Part shown: one piece after another, positions 37,143 through 44,811 of the stretch
How positions within the stretch are numbered: the first letter of the stretch is position 1
Layout: every line of letters begins with the position of its first letter
From: Rikenella microfusus
Lineage (GTDB): Bacteria; Bacteroidota; Bacteroidia; Bacteroidales; Tenuifilaceae
Assembly (NCBI GenBank): GCA_020722565.1
Contig: DYKO01000012.1
Location: forward strand, 1-64,000
Reading direction: 5' to 3'
Length of the DNA: 64,000 nucleotides
Notes under the pieces: generated by a model
The model's database searches: none
The model's input: only the letters and a program-made list of their open reading frames with translations
Told to the model about the DNA's origin: nothing
Position numbers and translations under genes: made by a program

Positions 37143-37365
37143 TGGATATGTGCTTTAAAATGATTTTTTTAAATTCTTACCCTGCAAAGGTTGTAATCTT
37201 TTCTTAAAAAATGAATATCTTGAATATTTTTAAGGCGACATGATTCTAACATGCCAACTAAAACATCGAAACTTCTTTCCACTAATATTCCGTGGGTATT
37301 CCTACTTTTTGGGTATATTACATCTATTAGCTAATTTCGTTGGATAAAATACACTCGTTAAAAAA

Positions 37366-38403
37366 ATGTTTGACCCTAGTAACGCCGAGCTATCCGAAGT
37401 TGTTGTTCATTCTGTTGGAATGGCAGAACAACCCGCTATTTTATCGGATAAAAGTGTTGATATTTCCGATAATCTTTTAAATGATGTCCTAAAGGATTAT
37501 TTTTTAAGAAACTTCAGAAGCCATGGATTTTATTCCTTTGAGCATTCCTCAAATATTGCTCTGAATGAAATCTATAGCTATTGTTGCAATTTTTTTGAAG
37601 GCAATGTGAATTTTATAGATTTCTCAAAAAAGGTTGCTTTGCACCTAAAACATGTTTCGGTACACCCAAAAATAAAGAGTGGGGAACTGTATATTTTATC
37701 TTTTAACAACATGGTGGTTGAAGGTGAACTTGTTGATGGGATTGGCATTTTTAAATCGGAAAGCAAGGAAAAGTTTCTTCAAGTTATTCAAGAACCCACA
37801 GGTTTAAGGGTTTCCTGCCAGTTTGGAACAACCCCTCGCAAACTCGATAAAGCTTGCTTGGTATTCAATACCGAAAAGGAGATGGGATTTAAGCTGTCCA
37901 TTATTGATAATACCAACCACGATGAGGCCAAATACTGGGTCGAAAACTTTTTAAGAGCTAAGCTGCGCAACGACGATTTTTATCAGACCAAACAGACTAT
38001 CAACCTCTGTCGTGAATTTGTAGAGGAGGTGGTGAATACTAATAATAATTTTGCAAAGGTTGACCAGGCTGATATCCTCTGCAAAACCCGCGACTTTTTT
38101 AAGGCTAATGAGGTGTTTGATTTGAAGGAGTTTGAAGAGGTGGTCCTTGAGGAACCTCAGATTGCTGAATCGTTCAGAAAATATAAGCAAAAATATGAAG
38201 AGGCTATTGGGTGCGACATTCCCGACTCATTTAAAATTTCCACTGATGCCACCCGCCAATCGCAAAAGTATTTTAAGAGTGTAATTAAGCTTGATAAAAA
38301 TTTTCATATTTATATCCATGGCGGACGGGAACGTGTTGAACGTGGATTTGACAGCGATACAGGGTTAAACTATTATAAACTTTATTTTGATAACGAAATG
38401 TAA
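37366..38403 (+). CDS. nucleoid-associated protein (NdpA/YejK-like)
   Basis: A 345-residue soluble protein of the nucleoid-associated YejK/NdpA family, recognised from its overall shape: a start with EVVVHSVGM, a central ELYILSFNNMVVEGELVDGIGIFKSES, and an end with SVIKLDKNFHIYIHGG. Members bind DNA or protect the nucleoid; the mechanism is unclear. No TM segment. A stand-alone gene before the peroxide operon. Confidence 0.85.
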   Translation: MFDPSNAELSEVVVHSVGMAEQPAILSDKSVDISDNLLNDVLKDYFLRNFRSHGFYSFEHSSNIALNEIYSYCCNFFEGNVNFIDFSKKVALHLKHVSVHPKIKSGELYILSFNNMVVEGELVDGIGIFKSESKEKFLQVIQEPTGLRVSCQFGTTPRKLDKACLVFNTEKEMGFKLSIIDNTNHDEAKYWVENFLRAKLRNDDFYQTKQTINLCREFVEEVVNTNNNFAKVDQADILCKTRDFFKANEVFDLKEFEEVVLEEPQIAESFRKYKQKYEEAIGCDIPDSFKISTDATRQSQKYFKSVIKLDKNFHIYIHGGRERVERGFDSDTGLNYYKLYFDNEM

Positions 38404-38453
38404 CCCGGTAATCGGCAGATTATCGGGAATAATTATTATTTCCCCAAAAAAAT

Positions 38454-38485
38454 ATTGATTATTTTGAACTTTTTTTGTAACTTTA
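38454..38485 (+). promoter_or_regulatory. possible promoter of the PerR-like operon
   Basis: TTG (38454-38456), 21 bases, then TAACTTTA (7 of 8 to TAnnTTTG) 33 bases before the ATG at 38519. This gives the expected Bacteroidota promoter spacing. Confidence 0.4.
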
Positions 38486-38518
38486 TGTTATCCTAAATAA
38501 GAATATTTCTTTTATAAG

Positions 38519-38965
38519 ATGGATTATAATTATCTGATAAAAATGCTTACCGACAAAGGTCTTAAAGTAACGCCCCAAAGAGTTGCCGTACTTGAGGTTT
38601 TACATGAGATAAGGAATCATCCCTCAGCAGAACAGGTTCGACAACAGCTTCACCTTAGGCATCCGAACATTGCAATTGGAACTATATACAATATACTTGA
38701 AACTTTTTGTGAGTATGGAATTATTAAAAAGATTAAAACTGATAGCGATTATGTGCGATATGATGTAGAAATGGAAAGGCATCATCATATTTACTGCGAG
38801 AGCTGCAATAGCATTGAGAATTACTTTGACCCTGAGCTTGATGAGCTTATAAGTAGCTATTTTAAATATAAAAAAATACCCAACTTTCAGATTAAAGACT
38901 TTAACCTGCAAATTGTAGGAAATTATACCAATGAACAAAATGTTAAAACAAACCAAAACGAATAG
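38519..38965 (+). CDS. Fur-family regulator, PerR-like
   Basis: A 148-residue metal-dependent repressor: winged-helix DNA-binding domain about 1-80 (TPQRVAVLEVL, HPNIAIGTIYNILETF), then metal-site residues D82, H88 and H90, and D104 that match the PerR regulatory site (Asp rather than Glu favours PerR). CESC (93-96) is the first half of the structural zinc site. The second CxxC of classical PerR is absent from the C-terminus, so that zinc site would be incomplete or differently built. It is followed after 3 bases by a Dps-like gene, supporting peroxide regulation. Confidence 0.88.
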   Translation: MDYNYLIKMLTDKGLKVTPQRVAVLEVLHEIRNHPSAEQVRQQLHLRHPNIAIGTIYNILETFCEYGIIKKIKTDSDYVRYDVEMERHHHIYCESCNSIENYFDPELDELISSYFKYKKIPNFQIKDFNLQIVGNYTNEQNVKTNQNE

Positions 38966-38968
38966 ATT

Positions 38969-39481
38969 ATGGGAAAAGAAGGAATCAGAATAGCATCGGT
39001 TGATATAGAAAAGCTGCTTGAGATGCTAAATGCTGCACTTGCCGAGGAATGGCTGGCATACTACCAGTACTGGATTGGTGCAAAAGTTATGGAAGGCCCC
39101 ATGCGCAGCGAAATTGAGCCAGAACTATTGCTCCATGCCAACCAGGAACTGAACCATGCCATCATGGTTGCCGATCGTATTATTCAATTGGGGGGAACAC
39201 CACTGCTACATCCTAACGAATGGTTTAAGCATGCCGGTTGCAGCTACGATGCGCCAGTTGACCCTTACATTGAGACCATTCTTGAACAAAACCTAAATGG
39301 TGAACGTTGCGCCATACGCAGGTACAATGAGATTGCCACATTTACCAGTGGCAAAGACCACATGACCCATCAAATGGCAACTCAAATACTTACCGAAGAA
39401 ATTGAACATGAGAATGATATCGAGGATTGGATAACAGATATCAATCGCATGAAAGAGGAACTGAGAAAATTCAAAGTGTAA
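38969..39481 (+). CDS. Dps-like thioferritin (DPSL)
   Basis: A 170-residue ferritin-fold protein with four-helix iron ligands: E27 (LAEEW), E60 and H63 (NQELNHA), E112 (NGERC) and the EEIEHEND helix with H147. C91 (HAGCSYD) and C114 (GERCAIRRY) are placed like the two cysteines of Dps-like DPSL thioferritins, known from Bacteroides and Sulfolobus. Such cages oxidise Fe(II) with hydrogen peroxide and store it. It lies between the PerR-like regulator and a peroxiredoxin. Confidence 0.88.
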   Translation: MGKEGIRIASVDIEKLLEMLNAALAEEWLAYYQYWIGAKVMEGPMRSEIEPELLLHANQELNHAIMVADRIIQLGGTPLLHPNEWFKHAGCSYDAPVDPYIETILEQNLNGERCAIRRYNEIATFTSGKDHMTHQMATQILTEEIEHENDIEDWITDINRMKEELRKFKV

Positions 39482-39513
39482 CCAAATATGTTTAACTCCT
39501 AAATTTCAAAAAA

Positions 39514-40224
39514 ATGGAAGAAAATCAAGTAATTGCAATGCCAAGAATTGGCGACAAGGCACCTGAGTTTAAAGCTATGACCACTCAAGGTGAAATCAAC
39601 TTTCCTAACAATTACAAGGGAAGTTGGGTAATTCTGTTTAGCCACCCTGCCGATTTTACACCGGTTTGTACCTCTGAGTTTATGACATTTGCTTCAATGG
39701 AACAAAAGTTCAATGAGGCTAACTGTAAGCTTGTAGGTTTATCGGTTGATGGTTTGTATAGTCATATTGCATGGCTTCGTACCATCAAAGAAAAAATTGA
39801 GTACAAAGGAATGAAAAATGTTGAGGTTAATTTCCCTCTCATTGAAGATATCACCATGGAGGTGGCTAAAAAGTATGGAATGATACAACCCGGCGAAAGT
39901 AGCACTAAAGCCGTTCGTGCTGTATTTTTCATTGATCCCAAGGGAGTTATCCGAACTATTATTTACTATCCTTTAAGCCTTGGACGAAACTTTGAGGAGC
40001 TGTACCGAGTACTAATTGCTCTGCAAACCGCTGATGAGTTTGGTATTGCAACACCTGCAGATTGGCAGCCGGGCGATGATGTAATTGTACCACCTGCTGG
40101 TTCTTGCGGAACTGCCAAGGATAGAATGGAAGGAAAAGAGAAAGATGTTCGGTGCTACGATTGGTTCTTCTGCACTAAAAAAATTGATAAAGATACAGTG
40201 ATGAAGAAAATATTGAAAAAATAG
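39514..40224 (+). CDS. peroxiredoxin (archaeal/Prx6-type)
   Basis: A 236-residue thiol peroxidase. The peroxidatic Cys is C52 in DFTPVCTSEF, and PGESSTKAVRAVFFIDPKG marks the 1-Cys/Prx6 class. Three C-terminal cysteines, C198, C214 and C220 (YDWFFC), resemble the 2-Cys archaeal-type arrangement where a C-terminal Cys resolves. It reduces hydrogen and organic peroxides. It is last in the regulator-thioferritin-peroxiredoxin operon. Confidence 0.92.
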   Translation: MEENQVIAMPRIGDKAPEFKAMTTQGEINFPNNYKGSWVILFSHPADFTPVCTSEFMTFASMEQKFNEANCKLVGLSVDGLYSHIAWLRTIKEKIEYKGMKNVEVNFPLIEDITMEVAKKYGMIQPGESSTKAVRAVFFIDPKGVIRTIIYYPLSLGRNFEELYRVLIALQTADEFGIATPADWQPGDDVIVPPAGSCGTAKDRMEGKEKDVRCYDWFFCTKKIDKDTVMKKILKK

Positions 40225-40245
40225 ATGTATATTCCCCATTGAATG

Positions 40246-40276
40246 AAAAACGGCTCAAAAATTTGAGCCGTTTTTT
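40246..40276. terminator. bidirectional terminator after the peroxide operon
   Basis: A perfect 14-bp stem AAAAACGGCTCAAA / TTTGAGCCGTTTTT with a 2-base loop and T-run on each strand. It overlaps the stop codon of the converging small gene. Confidence 0.88.
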
Positions 40277-40472
40277 AGTATTTCTTGAAGTGTTCATTAA
40301 ACATCTTAATGCTAAAATTTTCACTTAAATTTTCATCAAGACTAAAAACCCTATAATACGGTGCATTATCCTTGATAGGTGGAATGTAATCGAATTCGTA
40401 ATAAGCATTAAGTTTAAACATACTCGGTCCATTCTGCGTTTGAGGTACTTTAATACATTTACAACGATTCAT
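40275..40472 (-). CDS. small protein of unknown function
   Basis: A 65-residue reading (77 to 69 residues if the ATG at 40484 is used, which adds MNCI). It has a CKC at the start, then SMFKLNAYYEFDYIPP, YYRVFSLDENLSENFSIKMFNEHFKKY. The C-terminal F-x3-F-x2-H-F-x-x-Y pattern and its position just before speB suggest a real short protein rather than noise. No known motif; could be spurious. Confidence 0.5.
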   Translation of the reverse strand: MNRCKCIKVPQTQNGPSMFKLNAYYEFDYIPPIKDNAPYYRVFSLDENLSENFSIKMFNEHFKKY

Positions 40473-40511
40473 AATACAATTCAAGGTTTAGGTTGGGTTA
40501 TTAATAAAAAC

Positions 40512-41366
40512 TTATTTTACTTCAACTAAAAACTTATAGGTTAAAAGTTTGTACAAAAGTTTGGCGGCTAAAAAATCCGATGCCTTATCGTTTGTATTAG
40601 GGCACAATTCAACAATGTCAAAACCAACTAAATTACGTTTTTCTATCACCTTTCTCAAAAAATTCAGGGTTGGGTACCACATTAATCCGCCGGGTTCGGG
40701 AGTTCCGGTGCTTGGTAATATAGATGGGTCAAATCCATCGAGGTCAATTGTAAGATAAACATTCTCGGTTAGCTGATCAATGGCCCGATCCATCCATTCC
40801 TCACTATTAATAATATTATGAGCCCAATAAACTTTATCGGGTTCGAGATTGTTTTTTTCACCTACATCCATGCTTCGTATTCCAACCTGTACAATCGGAC
40901 AAAGTTCCTTTGCTCGAGCCATAACACAGGCATGATTGTATTTACTGCCTTCATAGCTATCGCGCAAATCGGCATGTGCATCAACTTGGAGAATTGTAAG
41001 GTTGATGTACTTTTGTGCGTGTGCCTGAATGGTTCCAATACTTACACTATGTTCGCCCCCAATAATAACAGGGAACTTACCATGGTCAATCAGGAAAAGA
41101 GTTCTAGCTTTCACTGCCTCCACCATCCTATCAGGTGTTTTATCTTCGGTAATGGGGGCATCGGTATAGATGCCAATTTTATACACCTCAGAGTCGGTTT
41201 CAATATCGTAAAGTTCCATGTTGGCAGATGCATCGAGCAGGGCCTTGGGTCCCTTATCGGCACCTTTTATCCATGTACTAGTACCATCGTAGGGCACAGG
41301 CATAATTACAACCCTTGAGGTCTCAAAACTAGAAAATTCCTTGCTTAAACCCCCATAATTAACCAT
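40512..41366 (-). CDS. speB: agmatinase
   Basis: A 284-residue ureohydrolase that converts agmatine to putrescine and urea. Two-Mn ligands: H106 (GGEHS), D129, H131 and D133 (DAHADLRDSYEG), and D208 and D210 (LTIDLDGFDPS). GTPEPGGLMWYP near the end is typical of agmatinases and formiminoglutamase relatives. A TACTTTTG promoter box precedes it. Whether it prefers agmatine over a related guanidine is inference. Confidence 0.9.
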   Translation of the reverse strand: MVNYGGLSKEFSSFETSRVVIMPVPYDGTSTWIKGADKGPKALLDASANMELYDIETDSEVYKIGIYTDAPITEDKTPDRMVEAVKARTLFLIDHGKFPVIIGGEHSVSIGTIQAHAQKYINLTILQVDAHADLRDSYEGSKYNHACVMARAKELCPIVQVGIRSMDVGEKNNLEPDKVYWAHNIINSEEWMDRAIDQLTENVYLTIDLDGFDPSILPSTGTPEPGGLMWYPTLNFLRKVIEKRNLVGFDIVELCPNTNDKASDFLAAKLLYKLLTYKFLVEVK

Positions 41367-41381
41367 TCCTCATTTTTTTTG

Positions 41382-41389
41382 CAAAAGTA
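41382..41389 (-). promoter_or_regulatory. TACTTTTG -7 box for speB
   Basis: On the minus strand an exact TAnnTTTG match 16 bases before the start codon, the same word as before ppa. Confidence 0.55.
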
Positions 41390-41698
41390 TTAAAAAAAGC
41401 GATTATAAGTTTATTGAAAAGGAAAGAAACATGAAGAGGCATGTGATTATAAATTTGACAACACCTATTGTATGCTTCAAATTTTTTAAAAAAATATTTA
41501 AAAACTGTATTTCCTTCAAACCTAAATTATGCATTAACTAATTCGATTTTACCTAAAGTCCAACTAAATCAATGATTTGTCGGGATTAACCCAGATACCC
41601 ATTGAGCGACCAACAAACTAATTATTAGTTCATTACATTCCTAATGTTTAATCTGGATTAAAAAAATACACGTAATTACTAATTATTTATAATAAAAA
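41390..41698. other. 309-base spacer without a gene
   Basis: No gene seen between the speB promoter and the htpG terminator. It is A+T-rich and contains an AACTAATTATTAGTT palindrome at about 41618-41632. Nothing else recognisable. Confidence 0.35.
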
Positions 41699-41719
41699 AG
41701 CCCCGCAGCAAGCGGGGCT
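41699..41719 (-). terminator. terminator of htpG
   Basis: An 8-bp G+C-rich stem AGCCCCGC / GCGGGGCT with a 5-base loop, 22 bases after the htpG stop, followed by T-rich sequence on the minus strand. Confidence 0.85.
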
Positions 41720-41740
41720 AAAAACTAAGGCTAAATAATA

Positions 41741-43795
41741 TTAATCAACTTTAATTAGTTCCAAGCTGCGTTTTACAAATCGGCTTAGGTCTTCGCCCTT
41801 AAGCATATTGTTTGCCAAAAGTGCCAAGTCGATCAATTGTTTAACCAACTTAAAGTCCTTTCCAAAACCCTTTAAAATTAGGGTACGTTCCTCTTCGAGA
41901 GAATCGAGTTGTTTTTCGGCTTCTGCAAGGGCATCCCTATCGATTTGAGGTATTTCCTCATCCTCTTTACCCTTTTGTGCCTTCTCCAGTTCATCAACAC
42001 GAGTCTTAATAGGCTTAATGCTTTCATCCAACTCATTTAGCTTATTGCTAAGTTCTTTATTCTTGCCATCGATAATGGTCTTAACCAATGGGTGTGAAAC
42101 GTTAACCACAAGGTTTCGACTATCGGGCATGCTACCGTAGAAGTTTGATGTAGGACTCATGGCAGCCATATCCTTCATACGGCGCATGAACTCTGATTGG
42201 GTAATCACAACAGGATTTGCATTCTCGCTTAATTCCTCGAACGAAACCCAGTAGTGATCGGCAGGCGGTAGAGCTCCTTCAAAAATTGCTCTCAAATCGG
42301 CCTGCTCCTCAACCGATAGGGTAACCTCTTTTCGATCATCCTTAACTATTAACTTATCAATAACATCTGAATCGACACGAGCAAAGCGGGTTTCCTTCAA
42401 CTTACCCTCCAACGAGTTGATAAAATGTGGATCGAGCTGGCCATCCATTAATAGCACATCGTATCCCTTGCTCTTAGCTTCCTCTATGTAGCTATGCTGT
42501 GCCTCCTTGTCGCTGGCATAAAGGTACACCAATGTTTTATTCTTATCGGTTTGGTTATCCTTAACCAAGGTTTGGTACTCTTCAAAGGTGAAGTATTTGC
42601 CATCGACATTTTTAAGAAGTGCAAACTTTTCAGCTCTCTCATAGAACTTTTCATCGGAAATCATGCCGTAGGTGATAAACAGCTTCAGGTCGTCCCACTT
42701 TTTTTCGAACTGGTCACGATCGTTTTTAAAGATTTCCTGAAGCCTGTCGGCTACTTTTTTAGTTATATGCGACGATATTTTTTTTACGTTGGAGTCGCTT
42801 TGGAGATAGCTTCGCGATACATTTAATGGTATATCGGGTGAATCAATTACCCCATGTAAAAGGGTCAGGAACTCTGGCACGATTCCCTCAACTGAATCGG
42901 TAACATAAACTTGATTGCAGTAGAGCTGAATCTTATTTTTTTGAATATCAAAATTGGTTTTAATACGTGGGAAGTAAAGAATACCGGTAAGATTAAAAGG
43001 GAAATCCACGTTTAGATGAATATTGAAAAGGGGCTCTTCCTGACCGGGATACAAATCGCGGTAGAATTTAAGGTAATCCTCCTCTTTTAAATCGTTGGGT
43101 TTACGGGTCCAGAGGGGATTGGTATCGTTAATTATTCTATCCTTGCCTGTTTCAACCTCTTTACCGTCCTTCCACTCCTTTTCGGTCCCAAAAACAATGG
43201 GAATGGGAAGAAAGCGGCAGTACTTGCTAAGCAGCTCTTCTATTTTGTGTTCTTCGAGGAACTCATTGGAGTCGTCACTAATGTGAAGTATGATATCGGT
43301 TCCGCGAGCTTCCCGTTCAGTATCCTCAATTTTATACTCTGGGGTACCATCACAGCTCCAGCGCACAGCTTTGGCGCCTTCCTGCCATGAATGGGTTACA
43401 ATTTCAACCCTATCGCTCACCATAAAAGATGAGTAGAAGCCAAGTCCAAAATGGCCTATTATACCATTGGCCTGGGTTTTATACTTTGCGAGAAACTCTT
43501 CGGCACCCGAAAAAGCTATTTGGTTGATGTAGCGTTCAATTTCATCGGCAGTCATACCCACGCCGCTATCGGATATGGTAAGCGTTCCAGCTTTTTTATC
43601 AACTTTTACCTTAATGGTTAAATCGCCAAGTTCTTCCTTGAAATCGCCAACCGAGGCCAAGGTTTTAAGTTTTAAAGTGGCATCTACGGCATTAGATATG
43701 AGCTCGCGCAGAAAAATCTCATGATCGGAATAGAGAAATTTTTTGATTATCGGAAAAATGTTCTCAGTGGTTACAGCAATCTTTCCTGTTTGCAT
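41741..43795 (-). CDS. htpG: chaperone HtpG (Hsp90)
   Basis: A 684-residue bacterial Hsp90. The GHKL ATP site is clear: LRELISNAVDA (E/N that bind Mg-ATP), DSGVGM, and IGHFGLGFYSSFMV. The middle domain has LYCNQVYVTDSVEGIVPEFL and PLNVSRSYLQ, and the C-terminal dimerisation region has a charged helix (KPIKTRVDELEKAQKGKEDEE), longer than in E. coli (624 residues). It helps fold stress-damaged proteins. Single gene. Confidence 0.97.
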   Translation of the reverse strand: MQTGKIAVTTENIFPIIKKFLYSDHEIFLRELISNAVDATLKLKTLASVGDFKEELGDLTIKVKVDKKAGTLTISDSGVGMTADEIERYINQIAFSGAEEFLAKYKTQANGIIGHFGLGFYSSFMVSDRVEIVTHSWQEGAKAVRWSCDGTPEYKIEDTEREARGTDIILHISDDSNEFLEEHKIEELLSKYCRFLPIPIVFGTEKEWKDGKEVETGKDRIINDTNPLWTRKPNDLKEEDYLKFYRDLYPGQEEPLFNIHLNVDFPFNLTGILYFPRIKTNFDIQKNKIQLYCNQVYVTDSVEGIVPEFLTLLHGVIDSPDIPLNVSRSYLQSDSNVKKISSHITKKVADRLQEIFKNDRDQFEKKWDDLKLFITYGMISDEKFYERAEKFALLKNVDGKYFTFEEYQTLVKDNQTDKNKTLVYLYASDKEAQHSYIEEAKSKGYDVLLMDGQLDPHFINSLEGKLKETRFARVDSDVIDKLIVKDDRKEVTLSVEEQADLRAIFEGALPPADHYWVSFEELSENANPVVITQSEFMRRMKDMAAMSPTSNFYGSMPDSRNLVVNVSHPLVKTIIDGKNKELSNKLNELDESIKPIKTRVDELEKAQKGKEDEEIPQIDRDALAEAEKQLDSLEEERTLILKGFGKDFKLVKQLIDLALLANNMLKGEDLSRFVKRSLELIKVD

Positions 43796-43991
43796 GGCAC
43801 TATACTTTTAGTTTAACATTCATATTAATCATAGTTTACTATTCAATAAAAGTGCCATAACGGGCATTGCTGCCAATTGATTAAATAATGATTTGTTTAA
43901 CATTAATATTCAATCACTTACCAAACAAAAAACAAAGGAATTGGTTATGTCATTTCGGCAAGTTTTGTGCAATTTTGACAGGAGAATCAAT

Positions 43992-44510
43992 TTATGAAAC
44001 AATAAACCATAAAATAAGTGCAGCAATTGAGGCAACCCAAAGGTATATGCCCATTTTAAAATCCTTTTTATAGAGAGCTAAACGCTTTCGGCTGTTGAGA
44101 ATTCTAAGGTAGTTATTAATTTTTAATAGCGCATTGTCATCCTTATTAATAAAAGTTATCGCTCCCATTTTTTTTACGTATCCTCCGTATTCCTGCTCAC
44201 CATCGCTTGCAAGCATTATTACTTCAATATAAGGTTTTATTTTTTTAAGCGACTCAAGAACTTCAATACCATTCATAAGGTTATAGTTCTTTTCGTCGTA
44301 AAAAGTGTAACCAATAAGAGCTACGTGGGTAACCCTATGCCGAAAACGTGTTTTTCTAACGTATTCAATAAACTCTTCACCAGTGAAAAAACTTTTAGTA
44401 ACTACTGATTCATCCAAATCAATACCCGAAGCCAAAGCATTTGACCATTTTATACTGTTATCAACAATATAAAGTGCTATTCGAGAGGTAATTTCTTTTA
44501 ATCTATCCAT
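43992..44510 (-). CDS. pseudo-receiver domain protein with C-terminal membrane tail
   Basis: A 172-residue protein. Residues about 10-135 look like a CheY-type receiver: IALYIVDNS (D17 in the acidic pocket), GIEVLESLKKIKP, VIMLAS (Ser at the switch position) and FINKDD (K123). At the normal phospho-acceptor place, the end of the third strand (VALIGYTF), residue 67 is Gly instead of Asp, so it cannot be phosphorylated in the usual way. A basic linker and one membrane helix at about 154-172 end the chain, so the domain would face the cytoplasm as a tail-anchored protein. I do not know a named family. It is monocistronic and divergent from the next gene. Confidence 0.75.
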   Translation of the reverse strand: MDRLKEITSRIALYIVDNSIKWSNALASGIDLDESVVTKSFFTGEEFIEYVRKTRFRHRVTHVALIGYTFYDEKNYNLMNGIEVLESLKKIKPYIEVIMLASDGEQEYGGYVKKMGAITFINKDDNALLKINNYLRILNSRKRLALYKKDFKMGIYLWVASIAALILWFIVS

Positions 44511-44811
44511 AAACCGGTAATTACCAGTTAATCTTGAATTATAAGATAAATATTAGGTAAAAATACAAATTTTTGAATACTTTTAAGTATAGTGTTTGGC
44601 ATAAGATATTCGAAAAAAAGCAATGTAACATTAGGTATTACCAGCTGCGCTCAGGATAGAAACACTTTTCAGGCATCCCGGTCAGGATATCATTAGCAAA
44701 ATTTTGTTTCTCTTATCAGTTGTCATTATACCATTCGGAATATTATAGGGTCATTGCGAAACTTAATGAACATTTTTATCATTTTTCGTATTTTTATAAG
44801 AAATTGATCTC
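44511..44811. other. 301-base divergent promoter region
   Basis: No gene seen. It holds the promoters for the pseudo-receiver (minus) and the 468-residue protein (plus). A G+C-richer stretch CAGCTGCGCTCAGGATAGAAAC is at about 44642-44663, with nothing recognisable. Confidence 0.4.

Noticed and set aside
41740..43860. A CIRCE (HrcA) operator before htpG
   Set aside because: The TTAGCACTC-N9-GAGTGCTAA arrangement is absent; only an unrelated 8-base inverted repeat is present.
43888..44073. A 61-codon plus-strand reading over the end of the pseudo-receiver
   Set aside because: Its 3' half is antisense to the conserved membrane tail and no homology is visible.
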